Assembly: GCA_964057225.1 (NCBI GenBank)
Contig: OZ059897.1
Coordinates: 992,001-1,056,000, forward strand
Origin: Auanema rhodensis
Lineage: Eukaryota; Nematoda; Chromadorea; Rhabditida; Rhabditidae
DNA: 64,000 bases
Direction: 5' to 3'
Within the stretch, counting starts at the first letter, position 1. Each line of letters begins with the position of its first letter. Below, in pieces: positions 23,869-38,000 of the stretch. A program made the translations under genes and the position numbers. The notes below the pieces were generated by a model, which saw only the letters and a list, made by a program, of their open reading frames with translations, did no database searches and had not been told where the DNA came from.

Positions 23869-26800
23869 TACATTGAGAAAGGCTTAATACGAAAATTATT
23901 TATGATTGTTTGAAAAAAGATGCATTAGTGTATGTTGAGTTTCCATGTACACTCAACATTGCTTCCAAAAACATTTTGACAAAAATTTTCCCGAAAAATT
24001 TCAAGATAATTTCACAGAAACTAGATGTTTTTAGATTCCTTTTTTCAAGGCAAAGACGATGGACAATGTTATTCAACAAAAAAATTAATTCTTCAGGGTG
24101 AAAATCGAGGATATAAGTGTGAACTTATATCAGTTGATATCTCGGTGAATTTTAAAGCTAACTCAAATCTGATAACACAGATCGACGCAGCTTAAAAATC
24201 CGTTTCGAATGCACTATACTACATTGAGAAACGCTCAATACAAAAATTATTTATGATTGTTTGAAAAAAGATGCATTAGTGTATGTTGAGTTTCCATGTA
24301 CACTCAACATTGCTTCCAAAAACATTTTGACAAAAATTTTCCCGAAAAATTTCAAGATAATTTCACAGAAACTAGATGTTTTTAGATTCCTTTTTTCAAG
24401 GCAAAGACGATGGACAATGTTATTCAACAAAAAAATTAATTCTTCAGGGTGAAAATCGAGGATATAAGTGTGAACTTATATCAGTTGATATCTCGGTGAA
24501 TTTTAAAGCTAACTCAAATCTGATAACACAGATCGACGCAGCTTAAAAATCCGTTTCGAATGCACTATACTACATTGAGAAACGCTCAATACAAAAATTA
24601 TTTATGATTGTTTGAAAAAAGATGCATTAGTGTATGTTGAGTTTCCATGTACACTCAACATTGCTTCCAAAAACATTTTGACAAAAATTTTCCCGAAAAA
24701 TTTCAAGATAATTTCACAGAAACTAGATGTTTTTAGATTCCTTTTTTCAAGGCAAAGACGATGGACAATGTTTTTCAACAAAAAAATTAATTCTTCAGGG
24801 TGAAAATCGAGGATATAAGTGTGAACTTATATCAGTTGATATCTCGGTGAATTTTTAAGCTAACTCAAATCTGATAACACAGATCGACGCAGCTTAAAAA
24901 TCCGTTTCGAATGCACTATACTACATTGAGAAACGCTCAATACAAAAATTATTTATGATTGTTTGAAAAAAGATGCATTAGTGTATGTTGAGTTTCCATG
25001 TACACTCAACATTGCTTCCAAAAACATTTTGACAAAAATTTTCCCGAAAAATTTCAAGATAATTTTACAAAAACTAGATGTTTTTAGATTCCTTTTTTTA
25101 AGGCAAAGACGATGGATAATGTTATTCAACGAAAAAATTAATTCTTCAGGGTGAAAATCGAGGATATAAGTGTGAACTTATATCAGTTGATATCTCGGTG
25201 CATTTTTAAGCTAACTCAAATCTGATAACACAGATCGACGCAGCTTAAAAATCCGTTTCGAATGCACTATACTACATTGAGAAACGCTCAATACAAAAAT
25301 TATTTATGATTGTTTGAAAAATGATGCATTAGTGTATGTTGAGTTTCCATGTACACTCAACATTGCTTCCAAAAACATTTTGACAAAAATTTTCCCGAAA
25401 AATTTCAAGATAATTTTACAAAAACTAGATGTTTTTAGATTCCTTTTTTTAAGGCGAAAACGATGGACAATGTTATTCAACGAAAAAATTGATTCTTCAG
25501 GGTGAAAATCGAGGATATAAGTGTGAACTTATATCAGTTGATATCTCGGTGCATTTTTAAGCTAACTCAAATCTGATAACACAGATCGACGCAGCTTAAA
25601 AATCCGTTTCGAATGCACTATACTACATTGAGAAACGCTCAATACAAAAATTATTTATGATTGTTTGAAAAATTATGCATTAGTGTATGTTGAGTTTCCA
25701 TGTACACTCAACATTGCTTCCAAAAACATTTTGACAAAAATTTTCCCGAAAAATTTCAAGATAATTTCACAGAAACTAGATGTTTTTAGATTCCTTTTTT
25801 CAAGGCAAAGACGATGGACAATGTTTTTCAACAAAAAAATTAATTCTTCAGGGTGAAAATCGAGGATATAAGTGTGAACTTATATCAGTTGATATCTCGG
25901 TGAATTTTTAAGCTAACTCAAATCTGATAACACAGATCGACGCAGCTTAAAAATCCGTTTCGAATGCACTATACTACATTGAGAAACGCTCAATACAAAA
26001 ATTATTTATGATTGTTTGAAAAAAGATGCATTAGTGTATGTTGAGTTTCCATGTACACTCAACATTGCTTCCAAAAACATTTTGACAAAAATTTTCCCGA
26101 AAAATTTCAAGATAATTTTACAAAAACTAGATGTTTTTAGATTCCTTTTTTTAAGGCAAAGACGATGGATAATGTTATTCAACGAAAAAATTAATTCTTC
26201 AGGGTGAAAATCGAGGATATAAGTGTGAACTTATATCAGTTGATATCTCGGTGCATTTTTAAGCTAACTCAAATCTGATAACACAGATCGACGCAGCTTA
26301 AAAATCCGTTTCGAATGCACTATACTACATTGAGAAACGCTCAATACAAAAATTATTTATGATTGTTTGAAAAATGATGCATTAGTGTATGTTGAGTTTC
26401 CATGTACACTCAACATTGCTTCCAAAAACATTTTGACAAAAATTTTCCCGAAAAATTTCAAGATAATTTTACAAAAACTAGATGTTTTTAGATTCCTTTT
26501 TTTAAGGCGAAAACGATGGACAATGTTATTCAACGAAAAAATTGATTCTTCAGGGTGAAAATCGAGGATATAAGTGTGAACTTATATCAGTTGATATCTC
26601 GGTGCATTTTTAAGCTAACTCAAATCTGATAACACAGATCGACGCAGCTTAAAAATCCGTTTCGAATGCACTATACTACATTGAGAAACGCTCAATACAA
26701 AAATTATTTATGATTGTTTGAAAAATTATGCATTAGTGTATGTTGAGTTTCCATGTACACTCAACATTGCTTCCAAAAACATTTTGACAAAAATTTTCCC

Positions 26801-27027
26801 GAAAAATTTCAAGATAATTTTACAAAAACTAGATGTTTTTAGATTCCTTTTTTCAAGGCAAAGACGATGGACAATGTTATTCAACGAAAAAATTGATTCT
26901 TCAGGGTGAAAATCGAGGATATAAGTGTGAACTTATATCAGTTGATATCTCGGTGAATTTTTAAGCTAACTCAAATTTGATAACACAGATCGACGCAGCT
27001 TAAAAATCCGTTTCGAATGCACTATAC
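23869..27027 (+). repeat. Nine-monomer block A'-A'-B-C-D-Y-C-D-Y
   Basis: The first monomer starts GAGAAAGGCTTAATACG, a rare form otherwise seen only at 1054. The first Y (25624) is a mosaic: Y-type at the 5' part and B-type (T145C, A203T, G210A) in the 3' part, which points to conversion or crossover inside a monomer. Confidence 0.72.
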
Positions 27028-28431
27028 TACATTGAGAAACGCTCAATACAAAAATTATTTATGATTGTTTGAAAAAAGATGCATTAGTGTATGTTGAGTT
27101 TCCATGTACACTCAACATTGCTTCCAAAAACATTTTGACAAAAATTTTCCCGAAAAATTTCAAGATAATTTTACAGAAACTAGATGTTTTTAGATTCCTT
27201 TTTTCAAGGCAAAGACGATGGACAATGTTATTCAACAAAAAAATTAATTCTTCAGGGTGAAAATCGAGGATATAAGTGTGAACTTATATCAGTTGATATC
27301 TCGGTGAATTTTAAAGCTAACTCAAATCTGATAACACAGATCGACGCAGCTTAAAAATCCGTTTCGAATGCACTATACTACATTGAGAAACGCTCAATAC
27401 AAAAATTATTTATGATTGTTTGAAAAAAGATGCATTAGTGTATGTTGAGTTTCCATGTACACTCAACATTGCTTCCAAAAACATTTTGACAAAAATTTTC
27501 CCGAAAAATTTCAAGATAATTTTACAGAAACTAGATGTTTTTAGATTCCTTTTTTCAAGGCAAAGACGATGGACAATGTTTTTCAACAAAAAAATTAATT
27601 CTTCAGGGTGAAAATCGAGGATATAAGTGTGAACTTATATCAGTTGATATCTCGGTGAATTTTTAAGCTAACTCAAATCTGATAACACAGATCGACGCAG
27701 CTTAAAAATCCGTTTCGAATGCACTATACTACATTGAGAAACGCTCAATACAAAAATTATTTATGATTGTTTGAAAAAAGATGCATTAGTGTATGTTGAG
27801 TTTCCATGTACACTCAACATTGCTTCCAAAAACATTTTGACAAAAATTTTCCCGAAAAATTTCAAGATAATTTTACAAAAACTAGATGTTTTTAGATTCC
27901 TTTTTTTAAGGCAAAGACGATGGATAATGTTATTCAACGAAAAAATTAATTCTTCAGGGTGAAAATCGAGGATATAAGTGTGAACTTATATCAGTTGATA
28001 TCTCGGTGCATTTTTAAGCTAACTCAAATCTGATAACACAGATCGACGCAGCTTAAAAATCCGTTTCGAATGCACTATACTACATTGAGAAACGCTCAAT
28101 ACAAAAATTATTTATGATTGTTTGAAAAATGATGCATTAGTGTATGTTGAGTTTCCATGTACACTCAACATTGCTTCCAAAAACATTTTGACAAAAATTT
28201 TCCCGAAAAATTTCAAGATAATTTTACAAAAACTAGATGTTTTTAGATTTCTTTTTTTAAGGCGAAAACGATGGACAATGTTATTCAACGAAAAAATTGA
28301 TTCTTCAGGGTGAAAATCGAGGATATAAGTGTGAACTTATATCAGTTGATATCTCGGTGCATTTTTAAGCTAACTCAAATTTGATAACACAGATCGACGC
28401 AGCTTAAAAATCCGTTTCGAATGCACTATAC
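27028..28431 (+). repeat. Four-monomer unit A-B''-C-D (1404 bp)
   Basis: The order repeats at 28432-29835. The D copy has GATTTCTTTT and AAATTTGATAAC, which its partner lacks, so the two units have diverged or been patched. Confidence 0.75.
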
Positions 28432-29835
28432 TACATTGAGAAACGCTCAATACAAAAATTATTTATGATTGTTTGAAAAAAGATGCATTAGTGTATGTTG
28501 AGTTTCCATGTACACTCAACATTGCTTCCAAAAACATTTTGACAAAAATTTTCCCGAAAAATTTCAAGATAATTTTACAGAAACTAGATGTTTTTAGATT
28601 CCTTTTTTCAAGGCAAAGACGATGGACAATGTTATTCAACAAAAAAATTAATTCTTCAGGGTGAAAATCGAGGATATAAGTGTGAACTTATATCAGTTGA
28701 TATCTCGGTGAATTTTGAAGCTAACTCAAATCTGATAACACAGATCGACGCAGCTTAAAAATCCGTTTCGAATGCACTATACTACATTGAGAAACGCTCA
28801 ATACAAAAATTATTTATGATTGTTTGAAAAAAGATGCATTAGTGTATGTTGAGTTTCCATGTACACTCAACATTGCTTCCAAAAACATTTTGACAAAAAT
28901 TTTCCCGAAAAATTTCAAGATAATTTTACAGAAACTAGATGTTTTTAGATTCCTTTTTTCAAGGCAAAGACGATGGACAATGTTTTTCAACAAAAAAATT
29001 AATTCTTCAGGGTGAAAATCGAGGATATAAGTGTGAACTTATATCAGTTGATATCTCGGTGAATTTTTAAGCTAACTCAAATCTGATAACACAGATCGAC
29101 GCAGCTTAAAAATCCGTTTCGAATGCACTATACTACATTGAGAAACGCTCAATACAAAAATTATTTATGATTGTTTGAAAAAAGATGCATTAGTGTATGT
29201 TGAGTTTCCATGTACACTCAACATTGCTTCCAAAAACATTTTGACAAAAATTTTCCCGAAAAATTTCAAGATAATTTTACAAAAACTAGATGTTTTTAGA
29301 TTCCTTTTTTTAAGGCAAAGACGATGGATAATGTTATTCAACGAAAAAATTAATTCTTCAGGGTGAAAATCGAGGATATAAGTGTGAACTTATATCAGTT
29401 GATATCTCGGTGCATTTTTAAGCTAACTCAAATCTGATAACACAGATCGACGCAGCTTAAAAATCCGTTTCGAATGCACTATACTACATTGAGAAACGCT
29501 CAATACAAAAATTATTTATGATTGTTTGAAAAATGATGCATTATTGTATGTTGAGTTTCCATGTACACTCAACATTGCTTCCAAAAACATTTTGACAAAA
29601 ATTTTCCCGAAAAATTTCAAGATAATTTTACAGAAACTAGATGTTTTTAGATTCCTTTTTTTAAGGCGAAAACGATGGACAATGTTATTCAACGAAAAAA
29701 TTGATTCTTCAGGGTGAAAATCGAGGATATAAGTGTGAACTTATATCAGTTGATATCTCGGTGCATTTTTAAGCTAACTCAAATCTGATAACACAGATCG
29801 ACGCAGCTTAAAAATCCGTTTCGAATGCACTATAC
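28432..29835 (+). repeat. Four-monomer unit A-B''-C-D, second copy
   Basis: It matches 27028-28431 in variant order. Private changes are GAATTTTGAAGC in A and GCATTATTGTATG in D; D also has ACAGAAACTAG. Confidence 0.75.
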
Positions 29836-30888
29836 TACATTGAGAAACGCTCAATACAAAAATTATTTATGATTGTTTGAAAAATTATGCATTAGTGTAT
29901 GTTGAGTTTCCATGTACACTCAACATTGCTTCCAAAAACATTTTGACAAAAATTTTCCCGAAAAATTTCAAGATAATTTTACAGAAACTAGATGTTTTTA
30001 GATTCCTTTTTTCAAGGCAAAGACGATGGACAATGTTATTCAACAAAAAAATTAATTCTTCAGGGTGAAAATCGAGGATATAAGTGTGAACTTATATCAG
30101 TTGATATCTCGGTGAATTTTAAAGCTAACTCAAATCTGATAACACAGATCGACGCAGCTTAAAAATCCGTTTCGAATGCACTATACTACATTGAGAAACG
30201 CTCAATACAAAAATTATTTATGATTGTTTGAAAAAAGATGCATTAGTGTATGTTGAGTTTCCATGTACACTCAACATTGCTTCCAAAAACATTTTGACAA
30301 AAATTTTCCCGAAAAATTTCAAGATAATTTCACAGAAACTAGATGTTTTTAGATTCCTTTTTTCAAGGCAAAGACGATGGACAATGTTTTTCAACAAAAA
30401 AATTAATTCTTCAGGGTGAAAATCGAGGATATAAGTGTGAACTTATATCAGTTGATATCTCGGTGAATTTTTAAGCTAACTCAAATCTGATAACACAGAT
30501 CGACGCAGCTTAAAAATCCGTTTCGAATGCACTATACTACATTGAGAAACGCTCAATACAAAAATTATTTATGATTGTTTGAAAAAAGATGCATTAGTGT
30601 ATGTTGAGTTTCCATGTACACTCAACATTGCTTCCAAAAACATTTTGACAAAAATTTTCCCGAAAAATTTCAAGATAATTTTACAAAAACTAGATGTTTT
30701 TAGATTCCTTTTTTTAAGGCAAAGACGATGGATAATGTTATTCAACGAAAAAATTAATTCTTCAGGGTGAAAATCGAGGATATAAGTGTGAACTTATATC
30801 AGTTGATATCTCGGTGCATTTTTAAGCTAACTCAAATCTGATAACACAGATCGACGCAGCTTAAAAATCCGTTTCGAATGCACTATAC
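29836..30888 (+). repeat. Three-monomer unit Y/A-B-C, first copy (1053 bp)
   Basis: The first monomer is a Y/A mosaic (AAAAATTATGC with A149G and G210A). The same three monomers follow at 30889. Confidence 0.78.
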
Positions 30889-32994
30889 TACATTGAGAAA
30901 CGCTCAATACAAAAATTATTTATGATTGTTTGAAAAATTATGCATTAGTGTATGTTGAGTTTCCATGTACACTCAACATTGCTTCCAAAAACATTTTGAC
31001 AAAAATTTTCCCGAAAAATTTCAAGATAATTTTACAGAAACTAGATGTTTTTAGATTCCTTTTTTCAAGGCAAAGACGATGGACAATGTTATTCAACAAA
31101 AAAATTAATTCTTCAGGGTGAAAATCGAGGATATAAGTGTGAACTTATATCAGTTGATATCTCGGTGAATTTTAAAGCTAACTCAAATCTGATAACACAG
31201 ATCGACGCAGCTTAAAAATCCGTTTCGAATGCACTATACTACATTGAGAAACGCTCAATACAAAAATTATTTATGATTGTTTGAAAAAAGATGCATTAGT
31301 GTATGTTGAGTTTCCATGTACACTCAACATTGCTTCCAAAAACATTTTGACAAAAATTTTCCCGAAAAATTTCAAGATAATTTCACAGAAACTAGATGTT
31401 TTTAGATTCCTTTTTTCAAGGCAAAGACGATGGACAATGTTTTTCAACAAAAAAATTAATTCTTCAGGGTGAAAATCGAGGATATAAGTGTGAACTTATA
31501 TCAGTTGATATCTCGGTGAATTTTTAAGCTAACTCAAATCTGATAACACAGATCGACGCAGCTTAAAAATCCGTTTCGAATGCACTATACTACATTGAGA
31601 AACGCTCAATACAAAAATTATTTATGATTGTTTGAAAAAAGATGCATTAGTGTATGTTGAGTTTCCATGTACACTCAACATTGCTTCCAAAAACATTTTG
31701 ACAAAAATTTTCCCGAAAAATTTCAAGATAATTTTACAAAAACTAGATGTTTTTAGATTCCTTTTTTTAAGGCAAAGACGATGGATAATGTTATTCAACG
31801 AAAAAATTAATTCTTCAGGGTGAAAATCGAGGATATAAGTGTGAACTTATATCAGTTGATATCTCGGTGCATTTTTAAGCTAACTCAAATCTGATAACAC
31901 AGATCGACGCAGCTTAAAAATCCGTTTCGAATGCACTATACTACATTGAGAAACGCTCAATACAAAAATTATTTATGATTGTTTGAAAAATGATGCATTA
32001 GTGTATGTTGAGTTTCCATGTACACTCAACATTGCTTCCAAAAACATTTTGACAAAAATTTTCCCGAAAAATTTCAAGATAATTTTACAAAAACTAGATG
32101 TTTTTAGATTCCTTTTTTTAAGGCGAAAACGATGGACAATGTTATTCAACGAAAAAATTGATTCTTCAGGGTGAAAATCGAGGATATAAGTTTGAACTTA
32201 TATCAGTTGATATCTCGGTGCATTTTTAAGCTAACTCAAATCTGATAACACAGATCGACGCAGCTTAAAAATCCGTTTCGAATGCACTATACTACATTGA
32301 GAAACGCTCAATACAAAAATTATTTATGATTGTTTGAAAAATGATGCATTAGTGTATGTTGAGTTTCCATGTACACTCAACATTGCTTCCAAAAACATTT
32401 TGACAAAAATTTTCCCGAAAAATTTAAAGATAATTTTACGAAAACTAGATGTTTTTAGATTCCTTTTTTTAAGGCGAAAACGATGGACAATGTTATTCAA
32501 CGAAAAAATTGATTCTTCAGGGTGAAAATCGAGGATATAAGTGTGAACTTATATCAGTTGATATCTCGGTGCATTTTTAAGCTAACTCAAATCTGATAAC
32601 ACAGATCGACGCAGCTTAAAAATCCGTTTCGAATGCATTATACTACATTGAGAAACGCTCAATACAAAAATTATTTATGATTGTTTGAAAAAAGATGCAT
32701 TAGTGTATGTTGAGTTTCCATGTACACTCAACATTGCTTCCAAAAACATTTTGACAAAAATTTTCCCGAAAAATTTCAAGATAATTTTACAAAAACTAGA
32801 TGTTTTTAGATTCCTTTTTTTAAGGCAAAGACGATGGATAATGTTATTCAACGAAAAAATTAATTCTTCAGGGTGAAAATCGAGGATATAAGTGTGAACT
32901 TATATCAGTTGATATCTCGGTGCATTTTTAAGCTAGCGCAAATCTGATAACACAGATCGACGCAGCTTAAAAATCCGTTTCGAATGCACTATAC
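30889..32994 (+). repeat. Y/A-B-C second copy, then D, D-like and C
   Basis: The first 1053 bp repeat 29836-30888. Then follow D (31942), a D-like copy with AATTTAAAGATAATTTTACG (32293) and C (32644), where the six-step order breaks down before the domain boundary. Confidence 0.72.
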
Positions 32995-33344
32995 TACATT
33001 GAGAAACGCTCAATACAAAAGTATTTATGATTGTTTGAAAAAAGATGCATTAGAGTATGTTGAGTTTCCATGTACACTCAACATTGCTTCCAAAAACATT
33101 TTGACAAAAATTTTCCCGAAAAATTTCAAGATAATTTTACGAAAAGTAGATGTTTTTAGATTTCTTTTTTTAAGGCGAAGACGATGGACAATGTTATTCA
33201 ACGAAAAAAGTAATTCTTCAGGGTGAAAATCGAGGATATAAGTGTGAACTTATATCAGTTGATATCTCGGTGAATTTTTAAGCTAGCGCAAATCTGATAA
33301 CACAGATCGACGCAGCTTAAAAATCCGCATCGAATGCACTATAC
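32995..33344 (+). repeat. Length-variant monomer of 350 bp
   Basis: ACAAAAGTATTT near 33015-33026 replaces the usual ACAAAAATTATTT, a net loss of one base. This shifts the phase of every monomer to 36504. The deletion also joins an upstream ATG (32984) to the usual open frame and makes an 80-codon ORF, which I regard as accidental. Confidence 0.9.
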
Positions 33345-34397
33345 TACATTGAGAAACGTTCAATACAAAAATTATTTATGATTGTTCGAAAAATGATGCA
33401 TTAGTGTATGTTGAGTTTCCATGTACACTCAACATTGCTTCCAAAAACATTTTGACAAAAATTTTCCCGAAAAATTTCAAGATAATTTCACAGAAACTAG
33501 ATGTTTTTAGATTCCTTTTTTCAAGGCAAAGACGATGGACAATGTTTTTCAACAAAAAAATTAATTCTTCAGGGTGAAAATCGAGGATATAAGTGTGAAC
33601 TTATATCAGTTGATATCTCGGTGAATTTTTAAGCTAACTCAAATCTGATAACACAGATCGACGCAGCTTAAAAATCCGTTTCGAATGCACTATACTACAT
33701 TGAGAAACGCTCAATACAAAAATTATTTATGATTGTTTGAAAAAAGATGCATTAGTGTATGTTGAGTTTCCATGTACACTCAACATTGCTTCCAAAAACA
33801 TTTTGACAAAAATTTTCCCGAAAAATTTCAAGATAATTTCACAAAAACTAGATGTTTTTAGATTCCTTTTTTCAAAGCGAAGACGATGGACAATGTTATT
33901 CAACGAAAAAATTAATTCTTCAGGGTGAAAATCGAGGATATAAGTGTGAACTTATATCAGTTGATATCTCGGTGCATTTTTAAGCTAACTCAAATCTGAT
34001 AACACAGATCGACGCAGCTTAAAAATCCGCATCGAATGCATTATACTACATTGAAAAACGCTCAATACAAAAATTATTTATGATTGTTTGAAAAATGATG
34101 CATTAGTGTATGTTGAGTTTCCATGTACGCTCAACATTGCTTCCAAAAACATTTTGACAAAAATTTTCCCGAAAAATTTCAAGATAATTTAACAAAAACT
34201 AGATGTTTTTAGATTCCTTTTTTCAAAGCGAAGACGATGGACAATGTTATTCAACGAAAAAATTAATTCTTCAGGGTGAAAATCGAGGATATAAGTGTGA
34301 ACTTATATCAGTTGATATCTCGGTGCATTTTTAAGCTAACTCAAATCTGCTAACACAGATCGACGCAGCTTAAAAATCCGCATCGAATGCATTATAC
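32995..34397 (+). repeat. Domain 3: four divergent boundary monomers
   Basis: The monomers at 32995, 33345, 33696 and 34047 do not fit the types on either side. They carry TTAGAGTATG, GAAAAAAGTAATTC, TTCAAAGCGAAG and ATGTACGCTCAAC, and the last two end CGCATCGAATGCATTA as the reverse-arm monomers do. The first one is 350 bp. They separate two regions with different higher-order patterns. Confidence 0.75.
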
Positions 34398-35099
34398 TAC
34401 ATTGAAAAACGCTCAATACAAAAATTATTTATGATTGTTTGAAAAAAGATGCATTAGTGTATGTTGAGTTTCCATGTACACTCAACATTGCTTCCAAAAA
34501 CATTTTGACAAAAATTTTCCCGAAAAATTTCAAGATAATTTTACAAAAACTAGATGTTTTTAGATTCCTTTTTTTAAGGCAAAGACGATGGATAATGTTA
34601 TTCAACGAAAAAATTAATTCTTCAGGGTGAAAATCGAGGATATAAGTGTGAACTTATATCAGTTGATATCTCGGTGCATTTTTAAGCTAACTCAAATCTG
34701 ATAACACAGATCGACGCAGCTTAAAAATCCGTTTCGAATGCACTATACTACATTGAGAAACGCTCAATACAAAAATTATTTATGATTGTTTGAAAAATGA
34801 TGCATTAGTGTATGTTGAGTTTCCATGTACACTCAACATTGCTTCCAAAAACATTTTGACAAAAATTTTCCCGAAAAATTTCAAGATAATTTTACAAAAA
34901 CTAGATGTTTTTAGATTCCTTTTTTTAAGGCGAAAACGATGGACAATGTTATTCAACGAAAAAATTGATTCTTCAGGGTGAAAATCGAGGATATAAGTGT
35001 GAACTTATATCAGTTGATATCTCGGTGCATTTTTAAGCTAACTCAAATCTGATAACACAGATCGACGCAGCTTAAAAATCCGTTTCGAATGCATTATAC

Positions 35100-38000
35100 T
35101 ACATTGAGAAACGCTCAATACAAAAATTATTTATGATTGTTTGAAAAAAGATGCATTAGTGTATGTTGAGTTTCCATGTACACTCAACATTGCTTCCAAA
35201 AACATTTTGACAAAAATTTTCCCGAAAAATTTCAAGATAATTTTACAAAAACTAGATGTTTTTAGATTCCTTTTTTCAAGACAAAGACGATGGACAATGT
35301 TATTCAACGAAAAAATTGATTCTTCAGGGTGAAAATCGAGGATATAAGTGTGAACTTATATCAGTTGATATCTCGGTGAATTTTTAAGCTAACTCAAATT
35401 TGATAACACAGATCGACGCAGCTTAAAAATCCGTTTCGAATGCACTATACTACATTGAGAAACGCTCAATACAAAAATTATTTATGATTGTTTGAAAAAA
35501 GATGCATTAGTGTATGTTGAGTTTCCATGTACACTCAACATTGATTCCAAAAACATTTTGACAAAAGTTTTCCCGAAAAATTTCAAGATAATTTTACAAA
35601 AAGTAGATGTTTTTAGATTCCTTTTTTTAAGGCAAAGACGATGGACAATGTTATTCAACGAAAAAATTGATTCTTCAGGGTGAAAATCGAGGATATAAGT
35701 GTGAACTTATATCAGTTGATATCTCGGTGCATTTTTAAGCTAACTCAAATCTGATAACACAGATCGACGCAGCTTAAAAATCCGCATCGAATGCACTAAA
35801 CTACATTGAAAAACGCTCAATACAAAAATTATTTATGATTGTTTGAAAAAAGATGCATTAGTGTATGTTGAGTTTCCATGTACACTCAACATTGCTTCCA
35901 AAAACATTTTGACAAAAATTTTCCCGAAAAATTTCAAGATAATTTTACAAAAACTAGATGTTTTTAGATTCCTTTTTTCAAGGCAAAGACGATGGATAAT
36001 GTTATTCAACGAAAAAATTAATTCTTCAGGGTGAAAATCGAGGATATAAGTGTGAACTTATATCAGTTGATATCTCGGTGCATTTTTAAGCTAACTCAAA
36101 TCTGATAACACAGATCGACGCAGCCTAAAAATCCGTTTCGAATGCACTATACTACATTGAGAAACGCTCAATACAAAAATTATTTATGATTGTTTGAAAA
36201 AAGATGCATTAGTGTATGTTGAGTTTCCATGTACACTCAACATTGCTTCCAAAAACATTTTGACAAAAATTTTCCCGAAAAATTTCAAGATAATTTCACA
36301 GAAACTAGATGTTTTTAGATTCCTTTTTTTAAGGCGAAAACGATGGACAATGTTATTCAACGAAAAAATTGATTCTTCAGGGTGAAAATCGAGGGTATTA
36401 GTGTGAACTTATATCAGTTGATATCTCGGTGCATTTTTAAGCTAACTCAAATCTGATAACACAGATCGACGCAGCTTAAAAATCCGTTTCGAATGCACTA
36501 TACTACATTGAGAAACGCTCAATACAAAAATTATTTATGATTGTTTGAAAAAAGATGCATTAGTGTATGTTGAGTTTCCATGTACACTCAACATTGCTTC
36601 CAAAAACATTTTGACAAAAATTTTCCCGAAAAATTTCAAGATAATTTTACAAAAACTAGATGTTTTTAGATTCCTTTTTTCAAGGCAAAAACGATGGACA
36701 ATGTTATTCAACGAAAAAATTAATTCTTCAGGGTGAAAATCGAGGATATACGTGTGAACTTATATCAGTTGATATCTCGGTGCATTTTTAAGCTAGCGCA
36801 AATCTGATATTCACAGATCGACGCAGCTTAAAAATCCGCATCGAAAGCACTATACTACATTGAGAAACGCTCAATACAAAAATTATTTATGATTGTTTGA
36901 AAAAAGATGCATTAGTGTATGTTGAGTTTCCATGTACACTCAACATTGCTTCCAAAAACATTTTGACAAAAATTTTCCCGAAAAATTTCAAGATAATTTT
37001 ACAAAAACTAGATGTTTTTAGATTCCTTTTTTTAAGGCGAAAACGATGGACAATGTTATTCAACGAAAAAATTAATTCTTCAGGGTGAAAATCGAGGATA
37101 TAAGTGTGAACTTATATCAGTTGATATCTCGGTGAATTTTAAAGCTAACTCAAATCTGATAACACAGATCAACGCAGCTTAAAAATCCGTTTCGAATGCA
37201 CTATACTACATTGAGAAACGCTCAATACAAAATCTATTTATGATTGTTTGAAAAAAGATGCATTAGTGTATGTTGAGTTTCCATGTACACTCAACATTGC
37301 TTCCAAAAACATTTTGACAAAAATTTTCCCGAAAAATTTCAAGATAATTTCACAGAAACTAGATGTTTTTAGATTCCTTTTTTCAAGGCAAAAACGATGG
37401 ACAATGTTATTCAACGAAAAAATTAATTCTTCAGGGTGAAAATCGAGGATATAAGTGTGAACTTATATCAGTTGATATCTCGGTGCATTTTTAAGCTAAC
37501 TCAAATCTGATAACACAGATCGACGCAGCTTAAAAATCCGTTTCGAATGCACTATACTACATTGAGAAACGCTCAATACAAAAATTATTTATGATTGTTT
37601 GAAAAAAGATGCATTAGTGTATGTTGAGTTTCCATGTACACTCAACATTGCTTCCAAAAACATTTTGACAAAACTTTTCCCGAAAAATTTCAAGATAATT
37701 TTACAGAAACTAGATGTTTTTAGATTCCTTTTTTCAAGGCAAAGACGATGGACAATGTTATTCAACAAAAAAATTAATTCTTCAGGGTGAAAATCGAGGA
37801 TATAAGTGTGAACTTATATCAGTTGATATCTCGGTGAATTTTAAAGCTAACTCAAATCTGATAACACAGATCAACGCAGCTTAAAAATCCGTTTCGAATG
37901 CACTATACTACATTGAGAAACGCTCAATACAAAAATTATTTATGATTGTTTGAAAAAAGATGCATTAGTGTATGTTGAGTTTCCATGTACACTCAACATT

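Larger units (their letters stand above)
7372..32994 (+). repeat. Domain 2: 73 monomers in an A-B-C-D-E-F higher-order pattern
   Basis: Six recurring variants can be scored. A has A149G and G210A. B adds A203T (ATGTTTTTC). C has C196T (GATGGATAATG). D has A50T, C178T, GGCGAAAACG and A219G. E has A59T (GATGCATTTG) and A219G. F has A219G with GGCAAAGACG. The full six-step order is seen at 8425-10530; elsewhere steps are dropped or doubled. C followed by D is the most constant neighbour pair. From about 23500 a variant Y (AAAAATTATGC) takes the place of E. Confidence 0.88.

Noticed and set aside
32984-33226. An 80-codon ATG-started frame
   Set aside because: It exists only because a 1-bp deletion near 33020 joins an upstream ATG to the common frame. 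It is unique in the array and has no sign of selection.
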